64,000 nt of DNA from Ciona savignyi (GCA_000149265.1 CH001257.1:368820-432819), one strand, 5' to 3'; counted from the first letter of the stretch, positions 23,640-35,769 are shown. Numbers and translations: made by a program. The notes: generated by a model from the letters alone, not told the origin.

Positions 23640-23950
23640 GCATGCTGGTTAGATGGATAGGATAAGATAGTTATGTTTATTCCCGTGAATGAGAAAACCA
23701 AGAAGATTAACACACGGGCAATCGTCAGATCATCTCGCGCCCACCGTCGGGTTACCGGAGCGATTGCGATTTGTTGTGTATGATTCACACGTTCCTTCAA
23801 TTTAGTTACCCATTAATCCACTGGGTTCAGGCATTGTCAGTTAAGTGCCTTGCCCAAGGATACAACCGTCAGCGACCAGTTTCTTATCTGAAACCTTTCG
23901 GATGAAAGGCGTCGCATTAAACCACCCGACTTACTGGTCGGATCGGATAG
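23640..23950 (-). mobile_element. tRNA-headed SINE, near full length
   Basis: Read on the minus strand: head (GTTTAATGCGACGCCTTTCATCC), body and the 3' CATTCACGGGAATAAACATAACTATC tail with TCCTATCC. Old, with many substitutions. Confidence 0.8.
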
Positions 23951-24174
23951 ATGGCTGTGTTGTTTCTATCCTAACGGTTTGGGGAAATCACAGAAAAGAT
24001 TTATTCACCGTTGTCGAGAAACATTATTTTCTTCCAATACAATTCTGGAAACTACCGGTGTCTAATATACACCAATATGTTGTTAGCTTTTTCGCCTCTA
24101 TTAATGATTTACTCATTAAATAAATGAATTTGTTTAGTGTAAAGTAACGTTTTCCAAGAAATTCATTTAAGTAA

Positions 24175-25953
24175 CTAGAGAGTGTCAACCACGTGTTTAA
24201 CCACCACTATTTGTAAACCACATGTTGTAGGCCATATACTCATGCTACAGGGTCCCTAACCACAATATACCGAGTATATGTAGTTTGTTTCTGCAAGCAT
24301 AAACGCATGGGTCCCAGAGTTATCAAACCAAACTTCTTTTCCATGTGTAGTTAAAAATGAATAAACGTCTTAAATTTTCGACCATTTTCACCACAAATGT
24401 CTTAAATTAAACCTTCTTTTCAAGCGCTGAAGTGAAATGAAGCTAAATTGCCAAAACAGCCCGATTTAGTTTTTAATGGTTTCAGGGAATTCCCCTAGGT
24501 TTAGTAGATAAGTTTCTGTTTTTACATATGTGGGTCATGTTATGTAACAATTCTTAAAGTTTTAATCTGATTTGTCGACTCCTTGTCTGATATGTCAGTG
24601 CGTTATGGCATGCCTGTCACAATCATAATTCAGGAACATATCGTCGTTTTTAACGTAATTGCCCTATGTAAATGTTTTCTTTCTTTTAATTGGCACAAAG
24701 TGTCCAATAGTCCAACATTTCGCCAAATCTGATCAAAATTAGAGCAGCCGTTCAAGCGCTATATGTCCCAAAAAGCTAATTTATTGGAAAAAAACCTTTT
24801 GGAATTTAACGTCTCGGGGGAATTCCCCTTGATTCTTTACCCAAAATTTGGGTTTTTTCGTATCTAGATTATGTTCTCTTACAAATGTCAAATTTTCATT
24901 GCGATTTCATTACTCCTTTTGGTAGATGTCGGGGCGACATGGTATGCTTGTCACAATCACGATTTGAGAACAAAATCTTATTTTTAGGGTATTTCCCCAA
25001 GTACTTTTTTTATTTCTTCTAAGTGTTAAATTAGTGACTAATGCACTTACATTCCAGAAAATCTGATTCAAATTGGAGCAGCCGTTCAAGCGCTATGCCC
25101 CAAAAAAGCTAATTCTTTAGAAAAAATACTGTTTTGGTTTTTAACGTCCCAGGGGAATTCCCCTGAATTTATCACCCAAAATTTTGGTTTTTGCATATCT
25201 ATACAATGTTGTCTAAAAAATGTTCAATTTTAATTGCGATTTCATTAGTCCTTCTGGTAGATGTCGTGGCGATATGGCATGACTGTCACAATCATGATTT
25301 GAGAACAAAATCTTATTTTTTAGGGTATTTCCCTAGGTAATTTTTTTATTTCGTTTAACTGTTAAATCAGTGCCTAATGCACTTATATTCCAGAAAATCT
25401 GATTTAAATTGTAACATCCGTTCAAGCGGTATGTCCAAAAAAGTCACATTTTGGTTTGTAACGTTCCAGGGGAATTCCCCTGGATTTATCACCCAACATT
25501 TTGGTTTTTGTATATCTAGACCATGTTGTCTAACAAATGGCGAAGTCTCATTGCGATTCCATTATTTCTTCTGATAGATGTCGGGGCGACATGGCGTGCT
25601 TGTCACAATCATGATTTGAGAACAAAATCTTATTGTTTAGGGTATTTCCCTAGGTAAATTTTTTATTTCTTCTAAGTGTTAAATCAGTGACTAATGCACT
25701 TAAATTTCACCAAATCTGATTCAAATTGGAGCTGTCGTTCAAGCGCTATGCCCAAAATAGCTATTTTTTTAGAAAAAAATAGCGTTTTGGTTTTTAACGT
25801 CCCAGGGGAATTCCCCTGGTTTTATCTCCCAAATATGTTGGTTTCTGTTCATCTAGACCATGTTGTCTAACAAATGGCGAAGTCTCATTGCGATTCCATT
25901 ATCCCTTCTGATAGATGTCGGGGCGACATGCCATGCCTGTCAAGCGTTTGACG

Positions 25954-25985
<32 letters not shown>

Positions 25986-26035
25986 CGGACAAAAACAATA
26001 TGTGTCCCATTTTTTCAAATGGGACCCATAAATAT
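24175..26035 (-). mobile_element. Tandem-unit (Helitron-like) element 3
   Basis: The minus-strand 3' end is CTAG (24175-24178) with the subterminal block to about 24480. Five ~330-base units follow, with AGGGGAATTCCCCT cores at about 24820, 25150, 25468 and 25804. It closes with an A-rich run (25956-25985) and the 'TGTCCCATTTTTTCAAATGGGACCC' stem-loop end near 26010-26030. Confidence 0.7.
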
Positions 26036-26591
26036 TAAATGCTACACGAATGTCATGTTTGGTTTAAAAATACTAGCTCCATATATTAAGTAATTATTTT
26101 CACATTATCAATAAACTTGAAAAAGTCGGCAAAGAAAATATACGTATATATGGTAACAAGTAATTATTTTTACCTTGCTCAAAAATACGTTTTTAAACAA
26201 AGCCATTTAACTACATTGAAATGTATTTTTTCTGTTTGTTTTGCGACACGCATTGTAATACCAGTCTCACATAATAACTAAACGTTTAAAGATGGCCTAA
26301 AGCTAAACAAAATGGCCGAAAAAATATTATGAGAGAGAACGTAAATATTTTTATCTTAAAAAAGGTCATCGTAAATCCAGAAAAGGATTTTTATTTTAAC
26401 GTCAATTTTGCTAATGCCTCTCTTTTGCGATTTCGCTGACTCTTAAATATAGGACTACTTCAGGCATAGACAATAGTTTTTCAGATTTTCGAACGATTTT
26501 CTGTATGGGTATATAGTTTTCGGATTTTCCTTTTCCGCCGCTTTTAAATTTTATGTTTATAGATATCAAAACATTAAGTTACAGTTAGGTC
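26036..26591. other. Upstream region of the four-TM gene; no other gene seen
   Basis: AT-rich sequence with no mobile-element or family match that I can see. No clear TATA box precedes 26592. Confidence 0.35.
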
Positions 26592-27863
26592 ATGGCAAGA
26601 ACTGCACAAATGTTGACGGTTGTACTTGCTGTTATAGCGATCTTATTACTTATTGCTTCCCTTGAAACAAACAACTGGATAGTGGTACGTAAATAGTAGA
26701 GAATTCCTATACTGCTTTAATGTTTATTCTTGTATCTACAGGCGTGTGTGGATGAAAACAACAGGTTGAAAGAGATAAAAGAAAAATTTTGTTTTAATTT
26801 GGGGCTTTTCAAATACTCGTACTTTATTCTTACCACCGAAAAGTCGGTTGCGGTAACTAGTAAGTCAAATAATATCGACTTTACATGCAACACTGTAAAA
26901 AATATTGCTAGTACCTATACCAAAGATACTTTATTATAACTATTCTCACGCTATGTTAAGCCTTGTATTTTCTAGTTAGCTCGACGGAATACTTTGTCCA
27001 AAACACGATCCACTGTTTTGTTTGCTCCTTGCTACTTCTCGTTGTGGGGGTTATTTTCATTATTATTAGCATCCGGCGTAAGGCGGCTGCAGTCACCTAC
27101 AACTGCATTGGAGCAGTCACTCTTTTATTTGCAGGTATGTACTGGGACATTGTTACGAGAAAACCGGCAGAATAACTTGGTGGTTTTGTGAGTCACCTTT
27201 AGCCGAATGATTTTATAATTTAAACTGGTTGGTAGTTAGTCTGTCGTGCCATCGGGCAAGCGCATCTACCATCATTGAAGTAATGGGTTATACTAACACA
27301 AAAGGAACTCCAGTAACCTGACGGTTGGCGCTAAGTAATCTGACAGTTATCGGTGTGAACCACCCATTGAGTAATCGTAAGGTATTGTTACGATTGTGCA
27401 TTTGATATTTCTCCACATTTCCCCTATTTTAATAAAAAAACTTGTATATCATATCCTTTAAAGTCGTCAAAAAGACAGTTTGTTTACTCCTATGAACTGA
27501 CATGCCACACCAAGGCCACAATTAATCTATAGCAGTACAATTAATACATAATTTGATTCAATGAAATGTTTGTATATCGAAATGACAACGTATGCGTTTA
27601 ACGTGTTCCTCACAGAAGTATTTGTGCTTAGCGGGTTGTTGGCTTACTACATCCCCCAGAGCAAAGTTGTCGAAAATCCTATCGTGTGGAGCGACCAGTT
27701 TGGCACCGCGTTTAGCAAGGAGCTTACCAAGGAAGCAATGAGCGGACAAAGCTCGTTTATTGGATCGATTGACTTCGGCTATTCCTTCTATCTCGCGTGG
27801 GTTGCTTCAGTTCTGACCGGAATAGCATCAATCCTAAGCACATGTGGATGCGTGGACACATAA
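26592..27863 (+). CDS. Four-transmembrane claudin/PMP22-like protein (four exons)
   Basis: The exons are 26592-26684, 26742-26859, 26976-27134 and 27616-27863; they join in frame to 205 residues. TM1 is residues 8-24 (LTVVLAVIAILLLIASL). The first extracellular loop follows, with W29, C33, C47 and an FCFNLGLF stretch. TM2 (about 85-105) is CFVCSLLLLVVGVIFIIIS, followed by the basic turn RRK. TM3 (about 115-135) is shared between exons 3 and 4. A long second loop (EKVVENP..GQSSF region) leads to TM4 (YSFYLAWVASVLTGIASIL) and a short tail ending CGCVDT. The TM and loop plan is that of the PMP22/EMP/claudin superfamily, but the claudin W-GLW-C-C signature is not clear, so the exact family is open. 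All splice sites are GT/AG. Confidence 0.62.
27225..27365 (+). mobile_element. SINE fragment in intron 3 of the four-TM gene
   Basis: An eroded copy of the tRNA-SINE body (GGGCAAGCGCATC.., AGTAATGGGTTATACTAAC.., CCAGTAACCTGACGGTTGGCGC) with internal deletions. Confidence 0.6.
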
Positions 27864-27869
27864 AAGAAT

Positions 27870-28599
27870 GTAGAGAGTAAACTTGTAGACCAGAAACAAC
27901 GTTCAGGTGTATCAGTATTCGACAGGAAGTAACAGCGGACAGACACGTTGAATGCCATAATATTTTGTTGGCATAATGTCGACCGAAGGAGACTACTTTA
28001 TACACTTAAGACTACTAAAACTTTAAAAAAGAAGGGAAAAATAAAGAATTACCTTTTAGAACATCAGAGTTGTTAGATGTTTTTTCATCTTTTATTGTTG
28101 TCATCTCTTGAGAATATAGTTCTTTCATATAATATTGATATTCAATTTAGATTGCTATTTTTTCTGTGTGCAGAAATATTAATATCGTTAAAATGTGTGT
28201 TGCAAATACTGTTGTTCAACACTTGGTTGATACTTGTTGTTTTATCATAGATTTGTAGGGACGAGCCCACCATGGTCACCAGACAATGTTGGCCACCAGA
28301 CAATGTATGTTTTTAACCGTTTTGTTTTTAAGTTTCATGTACACCATTGAGCAACACTACCGTACTTCCCGACGGTGTTATAATGTCCCACACACTGATA
28401 TCGACCTAAAGCACTTTTTTTGTACGAACAAGCTTTGAATAAGTTTTCGCAATATAGATTTTCATGTATAAAATTAACTAAATAAGAATATGGCCCAACC
28501 CAGGTAATTAGATGTGCCAGTAAACATATCACATTTAAACAACAATCGTGTTCGCTATTTTTGACATTCACATTCGTCGCCAACAAGAAACGAGTTAAA
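27870..28599. other. No gene seen
   Basis: 3' flank of the four-TM gene. AATAAA occurs at 28041-28046. Nothing else is recognised. Confidence 0.35.
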
Positions 28600-30090
28600 C
28601 TAGAGAGTGTCAACCACGTGTTTAACCAACACTATTTGTAAAACGCATGTTGCATGCCATATATTCATGCTAAAGGGTCCCTAACCACATTTTGTATTTT
28701 ATACACTGTGTATGTAGTTATTGTTTCTGCAAGCATAAACTCATGGGTCCCATAGTTATCAAACCAAACTTCTTCGCCATGTGTAGGTAAAAAAGAACAA
28801 TCGTGATGGATTTACAAAGATTTAATCAGAAATGTTTTAAATTAAAGCTTTTTTAAAGTGCTGTATTGAAATGAACTACTCCCAAAAGAGTGTCAACCAC
28901 GTGTTTAACCACCACTATTTGTAAAACACATGTTGCATGCCATATATTCATGCTACAGAGTCCCTAACCACGATTTGTATTTTATACACTGAGTATGTAG
29001 TTTGTTTCTGCAAGCATAAACGCATGGGTCCCATAGTTGTCCAACCAAACTTCTTTTCAATGTCTAGTTTAAAAAAAGAATAAACATCTTAATTTACGAA
29101 CATTTTACCTTAAATGTTTTAAATTAAACTTTTTTAAGCGCTTGTAACAATTCTTAAAGTTTTAATGTGATTTGTCGACTCCTTGTTGGAGATGTCAGTG
29201 CGATATGGCATGCCTGTCACAATCATAATTCAGGAACATATCTTCGTTTTTAGGGGAATTACTCTAAGCAAATGTTTTCTTTCTTTTAATTGGCCTAAAG
29301 TGTCTAATGGTCTAACATTTAACCAAATCTGATCAAAATTAGAGCAGCCGTTCAAGCGCCATGCCCAAAAAATCGAATTTTTTAGAAAAAAAATGTTTTG
29401 GTTTTTAACGTCTCGGGGGAATTTCCCTAGATTCATTACCCAAAATTTTAGTTTCTGCATATCTAGACCATGTTCTGTTACAAATGTCAAATTTTTATTG
29501 CGATTTCATTACTCCTTTTGCTAGATTTCGGGGCAAAATGGCATGCTTGTCACAATCATAATTAGAGAACAAAATCCGATTTTGAGGGTATTTCCCTGGG
29601 TAATTTTTTTATTTCTTTTAAGTGTTAAATCAGTGAGTAATGCACTTACATTCCACCAAATCTGATTCAAATTGTATCGGTCGTTCAAGCGCTATGCCCA
29701 AAAAAGGCTATTTTTTTGGAAAAAATACCGTTTTGGTTTTAACGTCCCAAGGGAATTCCCCTATATTTATCACCCAAAATTTTGATTTCTGCATATCTAG
29801 ACCATGTTGTCCAACAAATCACCGAGTTTTATTGCGATTCCATTAACCCTTCTGGTAGATGTCGGGGCGACATAGCATGCCTGTCACAATTATCATTTAC
29901 CAGCAAAAGTTTAATTTTTAGGGTATTTCCCTGGGTAATTTTTTATTTCTTTTAAGTGTTAAATCAATGACTAGTGCACTAACATTCCACCAAATTTGAT
30001 TAAAATTGAAGCAGCCGTTTAAGCGCTATGGCCTAAAAAGCTAATTTAAAAAAAAATGACCGTTTTGGTTTTTAACGTCCAAGGGAAATT
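28600..30090 (-). mobile_element. Tandem-unit element 4a
   Basis: The end CTAGAGAGTGTCAACCACG is at 28600. A second, slightly truncated copy of the same subterminal block starts at 28886. Three to four tandem units follow. The unit series is cut at about 30090, inside a unit, where orientation switches. Confidence 0.65.
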
Positions 30091-31483
30091 CCCCTGAATG
30101 GTCTAGATATACAGAAACCAAAATGTTGGGTAATAAATCCAGGGGAATTCCCCTGTGATGTTACAAACCAAAACGGTATTTTTTTCTAAAAAAATTGACT
30201 TTTTTGGGCATAGCGCTTGAACGGATGTTACAATTTAAATCAGATTTTCTGAAATGTAAATGCATTAGGCACTGATTTAAAAGTTAAAAGAAATAAAAAA
30301 ATTACCGGGGGAAATACCCTAAAAAATAAGATTTTGTTCTCAAATCATGATTGTGACAGTCATGCCATGTTGCCCCGACATCTACCAGAAAGACTAATAA
30401 AATCGCAATAAAAATTTAACATGTTTTAGACAACATGGTATAGATATGCAAAAACCAAAATTTTGGGTGATAAATTCAGGGGAATTCCCCTGGGACGTTA
30501 AAAACCAAAACAGGTATTTTTCCTAAAGAATTACCTTTTTTGGGGCATAGCGCTTGAACGGCGTGCTCCAAATTTTGAATCAGATTTTCTGGAATGTAAG
30601 TGCATAAGTCACTGATTTAACACTTAGAAGAAATAAAAAAAGTACTTAGGGAAATACCCTAAAAATAAGATTTTGTTCTCAAATCATGATTGTGACAAGC
30701 ATGCCATGTCGCCCCGACATCTGCCAAAAGTAATAATGGAATCGCAATGAAAATTTGACATTTGTAAGAGAACATGGTTTAGATACGAATAAACCAAAAT
30801 TTTGGGTAATGAATCCAGGGGAATTCCCCTGAGACGTTAAAATCCAAAAGGTTTTTTTCCAATAAATTAGCTTTTTGGGGCATATAGCGCTTGAACGGCT
30901 GCTCTAATTTTGATCAGATTTGGCGAAATGTTGGACTATTATAGACACTTTGTGCCAATTAAAAGAAAGAAAACATTTACATAGGGTAATTACGTTAAAA
31001 ACGACGATATGTTCCTGAATTATGTTTGTGACTGGCATGCCATATCGCACTGACAAATAAGACAAGCAGTCGACAAATCAGATTAAAATTTTAAGAATTG
31101 TTACATAACATGACCCACATATGTAAAAACAGTAACTTATCTACTAAACCTAGGGGAATTCCCTGACACATGAAAAACTAAATCGGGCTGTTTTGGCAAT
31201 TTAGCTTCATTTCACTTCAGCGCTTGAAAAGAAGGTTTAATTTAAAATATTTGTGGTGAAAATGTTCGTAAATATAAGACGTTTATTCTTTTTTAACTAG
31301 ACATGGAAAAAAAGTTTGGTTTGATAACTCTGGGACCCATGCGTTTATGCTTGCAGAAACAAACTACATATACTCAGTGTATAAAATACAAATTGTGGTT
31401 GGGGACCCTGTAGCATGGGTATATGGCCTACAACATGTGGTTTACAAATAGTGGTGGTTAAACACGTGGTTGACACTCTCTAG
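30091..31483 (+). mobile_element. Tandem-unit element 4b, opposite orientation
   Basis: Units read in the plus orientation, with GGGGAATTCCCC cores at 30142, 30479 and 30818. It ends with the subterminal block and GTTGACACTCTCTAG at 31483, followed by T. It shares a head-to-head junction with 4a. Confidence 0.65.
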
Positions 31484-31489
31484 TTTTTC

Positions 31490-32716
31490 ATGGCTTCGAG
31501 GAATTCCCCATGTGCTTGGTAAATAAGTTTATGTTTTTACATATGTGGGTCATGTTAACTATCAATTCTTAAAGTTTTAATCCGATTTGACGAATCCTTG
31601 TTGGAGATGTCAGTGCAATGTGGCATGCTTGTCACAATCATGAGTCAGGAACATATCTTCGTATTTAAGGATGTTACCCTAAGTAAATGTTTATTTGTTT
31701 TAAGTGACACAGGGTGGCTAACGATATAGCATCCCACCAAATCTGATCAAAATTAGAGCAGCCGGTTAAACGCTATGTTCCGAAAAGCTATATTTTTTTA
31801 GAAAAATAACCGTTTTGGATTTTGACGTCTCCGAGGAATTCCCCTAGATTTGTCACCCACAATATTGCTCCTGCGTATCTAGACCATGTTGTCTAACAAA
31901 TGTTAAATTTTATATTTCGATTCCAATATTCCTTTTGGTAAATGTCGGGGCGACATGGCATGCCTGTCACAATCATGATTTGAGAACAAAATCTTATTTT
32001 TTAGGGTATTTCCATAGGTAAATTTTTTATTTCTTCCAAGTGTTAAATCAGTGCCTAATGCACTTACATTCCACTAAATCTTATTCAAATTGGAGCGGCC
32101 GTTTAAGCGCTATGCCACAAAAAGCTAAGCTTTTTATAAAAAATACCGTTTTGGTTTTAAACCCCCCAGGGAAATTCCCCTTGATTTATCACCCAAAATT
32201 TTGGTTTTTGCATATCTAGACCATGTTGTCTAACAAATGGCTAAGTTTCATTACGATTCCATTATTCCTTCTGGTAGATGTCGGGGCGACATGCCACGCC
32301 TGTCACAATCATGATTTGAGAACAAAATCTTATTTTTAGGGTATTTTCCAGGTAAATTTTTTATTTCTTCCAAGTGTTAAATCAGTGCCTAATGCACTTA
32401 CATTCCACCAAATCTTATGCAAATTGGAGCAGCCGTTTAAGCGCTATGCCACAAAAAGCTAAGCTTTTTATAAAAAATACCGTTTTGGTTTTTAACCTCC
32501 CAGGGGAATTCCCCTTGATTTATCACCCAAAAATTTGGTTTCTGCATATCTAGACCATGTGGTCTAACAAACGGCTAAGTTTCATAACGATTCCATTATT
32601 CCTTCTGGTAGATGTCGGGGCGACATGCCATGCCTGTCAAACCTTTGACGAAAAAAAAACGAAAAAAAACGGACAAAAACAATATGTGTCCCAATTTTTC
32701 AATTGGGACCCATAAT
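31490..32716 (-). mobile_element. Tandem-unit element 4c, lacking the CTAG end
   Basis: It begins inside a unit directly beyond the end of 4b (CATGGCTTCGAGGAATTCCCC). It runs through three more units and finishes with the A-rich run and the stem-loop TGTCCCAATTTTTCAATTGG near 32688-32707. Confidence 0.65.
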
Positions 32717-33319
32717 TATTAGATGGTGAAACATCTATTTTAATGAAAACAATAATAAAATGACTGTGTGCCCGGGGTAGGGACATTCGCTTACATTTGA
32801 CTATACCACGGTCTGTCGGCAATCAAAATCACAACATTTTCTGACTAAAAGATAATTTGTGGACACTATCCTAGACTGTTAAGTAATTTGTGTACATCCA
32901 ACTAGAGAATTTGTTTATTATACGCCCCATTTGACTTTACCGATACTTTTCTGACATAATCAAATCAGAATTTAATTTGAAGATGCCGTTAATAGTTACG
33001 TAACCAGAAGAAGCATTACAAAACGCGGCGAAGATTTAACAACTTCCATAACTCACCCAGTCTATGTATACGCGCTAGTAGGAACAGCTGAAGAAATGCA
33101 GCTAGTCTTTGGAATAAACTTACTGAGTTTATTTACATAGGCGCAAGCGCAAAGTAGGTTTATTTTTATTGTAATACATCATCAACGAGACCATAGGAAT
33201 TGAATTAGTTAAACTGTGTATGTGTCTATAACTACGAAACCCTACAGGCCTCTTCGTTTACCTACTTTCTGCCCAATAGTGCAATGAGCCCTTAACCAAG
33301 ATCTATGTGACTAAATATC
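32717..33319. other. No gene seen
   Basis: AT-rich sequence without family, repeat or coding signals that I can support. Confidence 0.35.
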
Positions 33320-33620
33320 TATCCGATACTATGTTGTTTGTTTTATCCCCGTAAATGGGAAAACCAATGGGGTTATCACACGGGCAATCGTCAGACAACC
33401 TCGCGCCCATCGCCGGGTTACCGGAGCTAATGCAGTGTAGTGTATATGATAGACACGGTTCTTCAATTTGGTAGAACCCAATAATCCGCTGGGTTCAGGC
33501 AATGTCCGTAAAGTTCCTTGCCCAAGGACATAACCGACTAGCTAGCGACCAGTTTCGCACCTGCAACCTTTAGATTGAAAGGCGACGCACTTAACCGCTA
33601 GACGAACCGGACCAGTTATA
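33320..33620 (-). mobile_element. tRNA-headed SINE, near full length
   Basis: Minus strand: head (TCTAGCGGTTAAGTGCGTCGCC), AAAGGTTGCAGGTGCGAAACTG, body and CCCATTTACGGGGATAAAAC tail. Relatively intact. Confidence 0.85.
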
Positions 33621-34033
33621 TATATAACGCAGTTTTTTGACTAAAAACTTTCAAGAAACTAGAAAATGTCACGTGTTAACTTTGTTAATTTTTTACATGC
33701 TTCGTGTCATCTACATTACCAAACTTGTTATTTATGTTGCATATTTTTTCAAATCTACATCCTGTAAACTAACCTCCCGGAAAGTTTAAACCTGAGTTTT
33801 AAAGTTTTGTTTTTGAAAGCAGAAATGGATGGTCTTTTAGTTGACAAACAAAACAACTTCTTATTTTCAGAAAAAAATATATTATTGTCAAATTCGTGCA
33901 CAGCCGATGGAACAACCTATTATAATTCAAATTCAAGTAAAGTTCAAAAAATCAACCTACTTCTTAATAAACAGTTTTAAAACCGAATAAACAGTCTCGA
34001 AAATCAACTTACTTACTGAACAACATCAAAGAT

Positions 34034-34382
34034 ATGTCACCGCTACGGGTTTTGCTGTGTTTTGCCATCTTTATGGTGTTTATTGAAATTTGTGCTGCTG
34101 ATCAGAAAAATAGGTAAGTCCATTTCCATTACGACATTATTTACACAATTAGAATTTAAACATTTTCGTAAAGTTGTTTGCAAACCTATACTCTAATCTT
34201 TATGTTTTTTGATCGCCAATTAGGATGGAGCGAAAAAGACGTTCGGCAGAACAAGAGATGCTGGATTTTGTTTGTGCTGATGAGGAGATCACAGATACCT
34301 TTGAGGTAGGGTGAAACGATATTTTGAAGCGCCACCATTAGGTTTCAAGCATTTGTCGTCGCGGAATTGGATTAAAAACTAG
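34034..34382 (+). pseudogene. Peptide family copy F, frameshifted and without its promoter module
   Basis: Exon 1 (34034-34113, MSPLRVLLCFAIFMVF..) and the splice sites (GTAAGT; ATTAG) are intact. Exon 2 from 34224 carries MERKRRSAEQEMLDFV with the first furin-type site, but a small indel after EEITD shifts the frame to a TGA at 34312-34314, before the second site. The cationic tail coding remnant, including a GFKHLSSRNWIKN-like stretch, survives out of frame up to 34382. The TTCCGGAA/TATA segment present in copies A-D is also missing upstream. Probably dead, and recently so. Confidence 0.8.
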
Positions 34383-34799
34383 GAATTTAATTACATTCTG
34401 TTGTTACTTTTACAACTCTTCAATTTCATGTCACCTCCTAGCTCAATGCGGCTGTAAGGTTATTGACTCTTATCAGTATGGAATACGATTCCTTGAACAT
34501 TTGCGTTGATTTTAATGTCATAAATAAACAAACCAGATTGAAGCCACCGTTACAATTTTAATTGGAACCTACGATTGATACCCAAATTATTTATATACGC
34601 GTAATAAATAACATATTTGAAATATTCTTTTTTTTCGAATCGGCATTTACGTAGGGATTTTTCGTAATTAAAAAAAAAAGATCTCCTCATTTGTGCACAC
34701 AACTAAACTACTCTTTATAATTCAAATTCTAGCAAAGTTGAAGGAATTCGAGTTTGTTATAATATACGTAATGCAAGGCATGTTAACAAATTACAGGTC

Positions 34800-34932
34800 A
34801 AATTATTAATTAAAGATGTGGGTATGTTTATTTACTTGCTGTTTGGTCAGTCGTGCAAACAACACGTCACCAAAACTTGCTTCGTGACTTCATTTGTAGA
34901 CAGACGATAATTTCTTGTTCGGTCGAGCTAAA
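34800..34932 (+). pseudogene. Promoter-module relic R3 downstream of copy F
   Basis: It contains TTTACTTGCTGTTTGGTCAG, CAACACGTCACCAAAACTTGC and ATAATTTCTTGTTCGGTCGAGC, the distal upstream module of the peptide family, in the same orientation and relative place as R1 and R2. It stops abruptly at about 34932, where unrelated, more GC-rich sequence begins. Confidence 0.6.
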
Positions 34933-34995
34933 TGTAATAAAAAGCGGAAACTGCAAAACGAAACCAAAACTTATTAATTGTAAACCATGTCAATG

Positions 34996-35763
34996 CAGAG
35001 GCCATTTTACGGTGCCTCGATCCATCCAAGACACTCATTGTGTGACTTTGGGAGATTACAACTTCGGCAGCATCCTTCCTCCGGAAGAGGACCTCGTCGT
35101 GGCTCCTCCTAATCCATTTGACGAGCTCCTTGACCTTCTACCCCGTCCTCCTGAGGAAGATCTGTCGACTGACAGACTCACTCCTCTGCTTGGAGCTGAT
35201 AATGCGCTGGAGAGCTTCTTGTCCGAGATATTTAACATTCGAACTCGAAGGCAAATATGTGAGTGAAGATTGTCTTAAATGTCTGGAAAATGTATGGGAT
35301 AGGATATTCATGTTTATACCTGTGAATGGGGAAACCAAGGGGGTTAACACACGGGCAATCGTCAGATTACCTTGCGCCCACCGTCGGGTTACCGGAGCTA
35401 TTGCAATGTGTTGTGTATGATTCACATGTTCCTTCAATTTATTTGAACCCATTAATCCACTGGGTTCAGGCATAAAAAGTGTCAAACATGGGGTGTTGGA
35501 ACATTAGCTGTTATACATGGGTTTGCGTTTTAGGTTGGGGAACAGTGTTTGATTTTCTCGTTTTACTAAAATCTTTCAAGCAACCTAACATTTTTAGCCC
35601 CAGAAAACAGTGCAATTGACCCCCTTCCTGCTACTACAACTGAGCAGAATGGGTCACCAGAAACCTACTCCCTTTTCGCCACAGGTGACACTACAAACTC
35701 TACGTCTGTTCCTTTTGGCAAGTATCAACAAAAGTTTGTGCTGCTTGTTCAAAATGTTACTTT
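34996..35763 (+). CDS. Possible two-exon fragment of an unrecognised acidic, proline-rich protein
   Basis: A first exon-like stretch (about 34996-35261) begins after an AATGCAG acceptor-like site and ends before GTGAGT. It reads LGDYNFGSILPPEEDLVV, then FDELLDLLPRPPEEDL (a PPEEDL repeat), then LESFLSEIFNIRTRRQI. A second stretch (35594-35763) after TTTTTAG joins in frame: PENSAIDPLPATTTEQNGS.. to a TGA at about 35770. GC content is clearly higher than the surroundings. No start codon or upstream exon is certain. The intron holds a SINE (35295-35475). I do not recognise the family; it could be a fragment of a gene cut by the duplication boundary at 34932. Confidence 0.35.
35295..35475 (-). mobile_element. 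tRNA-SINE, 3' half
   Basis: Minus strand: CCCAGTGGATTAATGGGTTC.., CAACACATTGCAATAGCTCC.., tail with CCATTCACAGGTATAAACATG and TCCTATCC. The tRNA head is missing. Confidence 0.8.
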
Positions 35764-35769
35764 ATTTTG

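Noticed and set aside
24175..32716. CRISPR-like array
   Set aside because: The spacing is regular, but units are about 330 bases and diverged, with transposon-type ends. This is animal DNA.
35138..35485. 115-codon minus-strand frame beginning MTLFMPEPSGLMGSNKL
   Set aside because: It lies over a SINE, and the same translated words occur at other SINE copies (for example 10849 and 20424).
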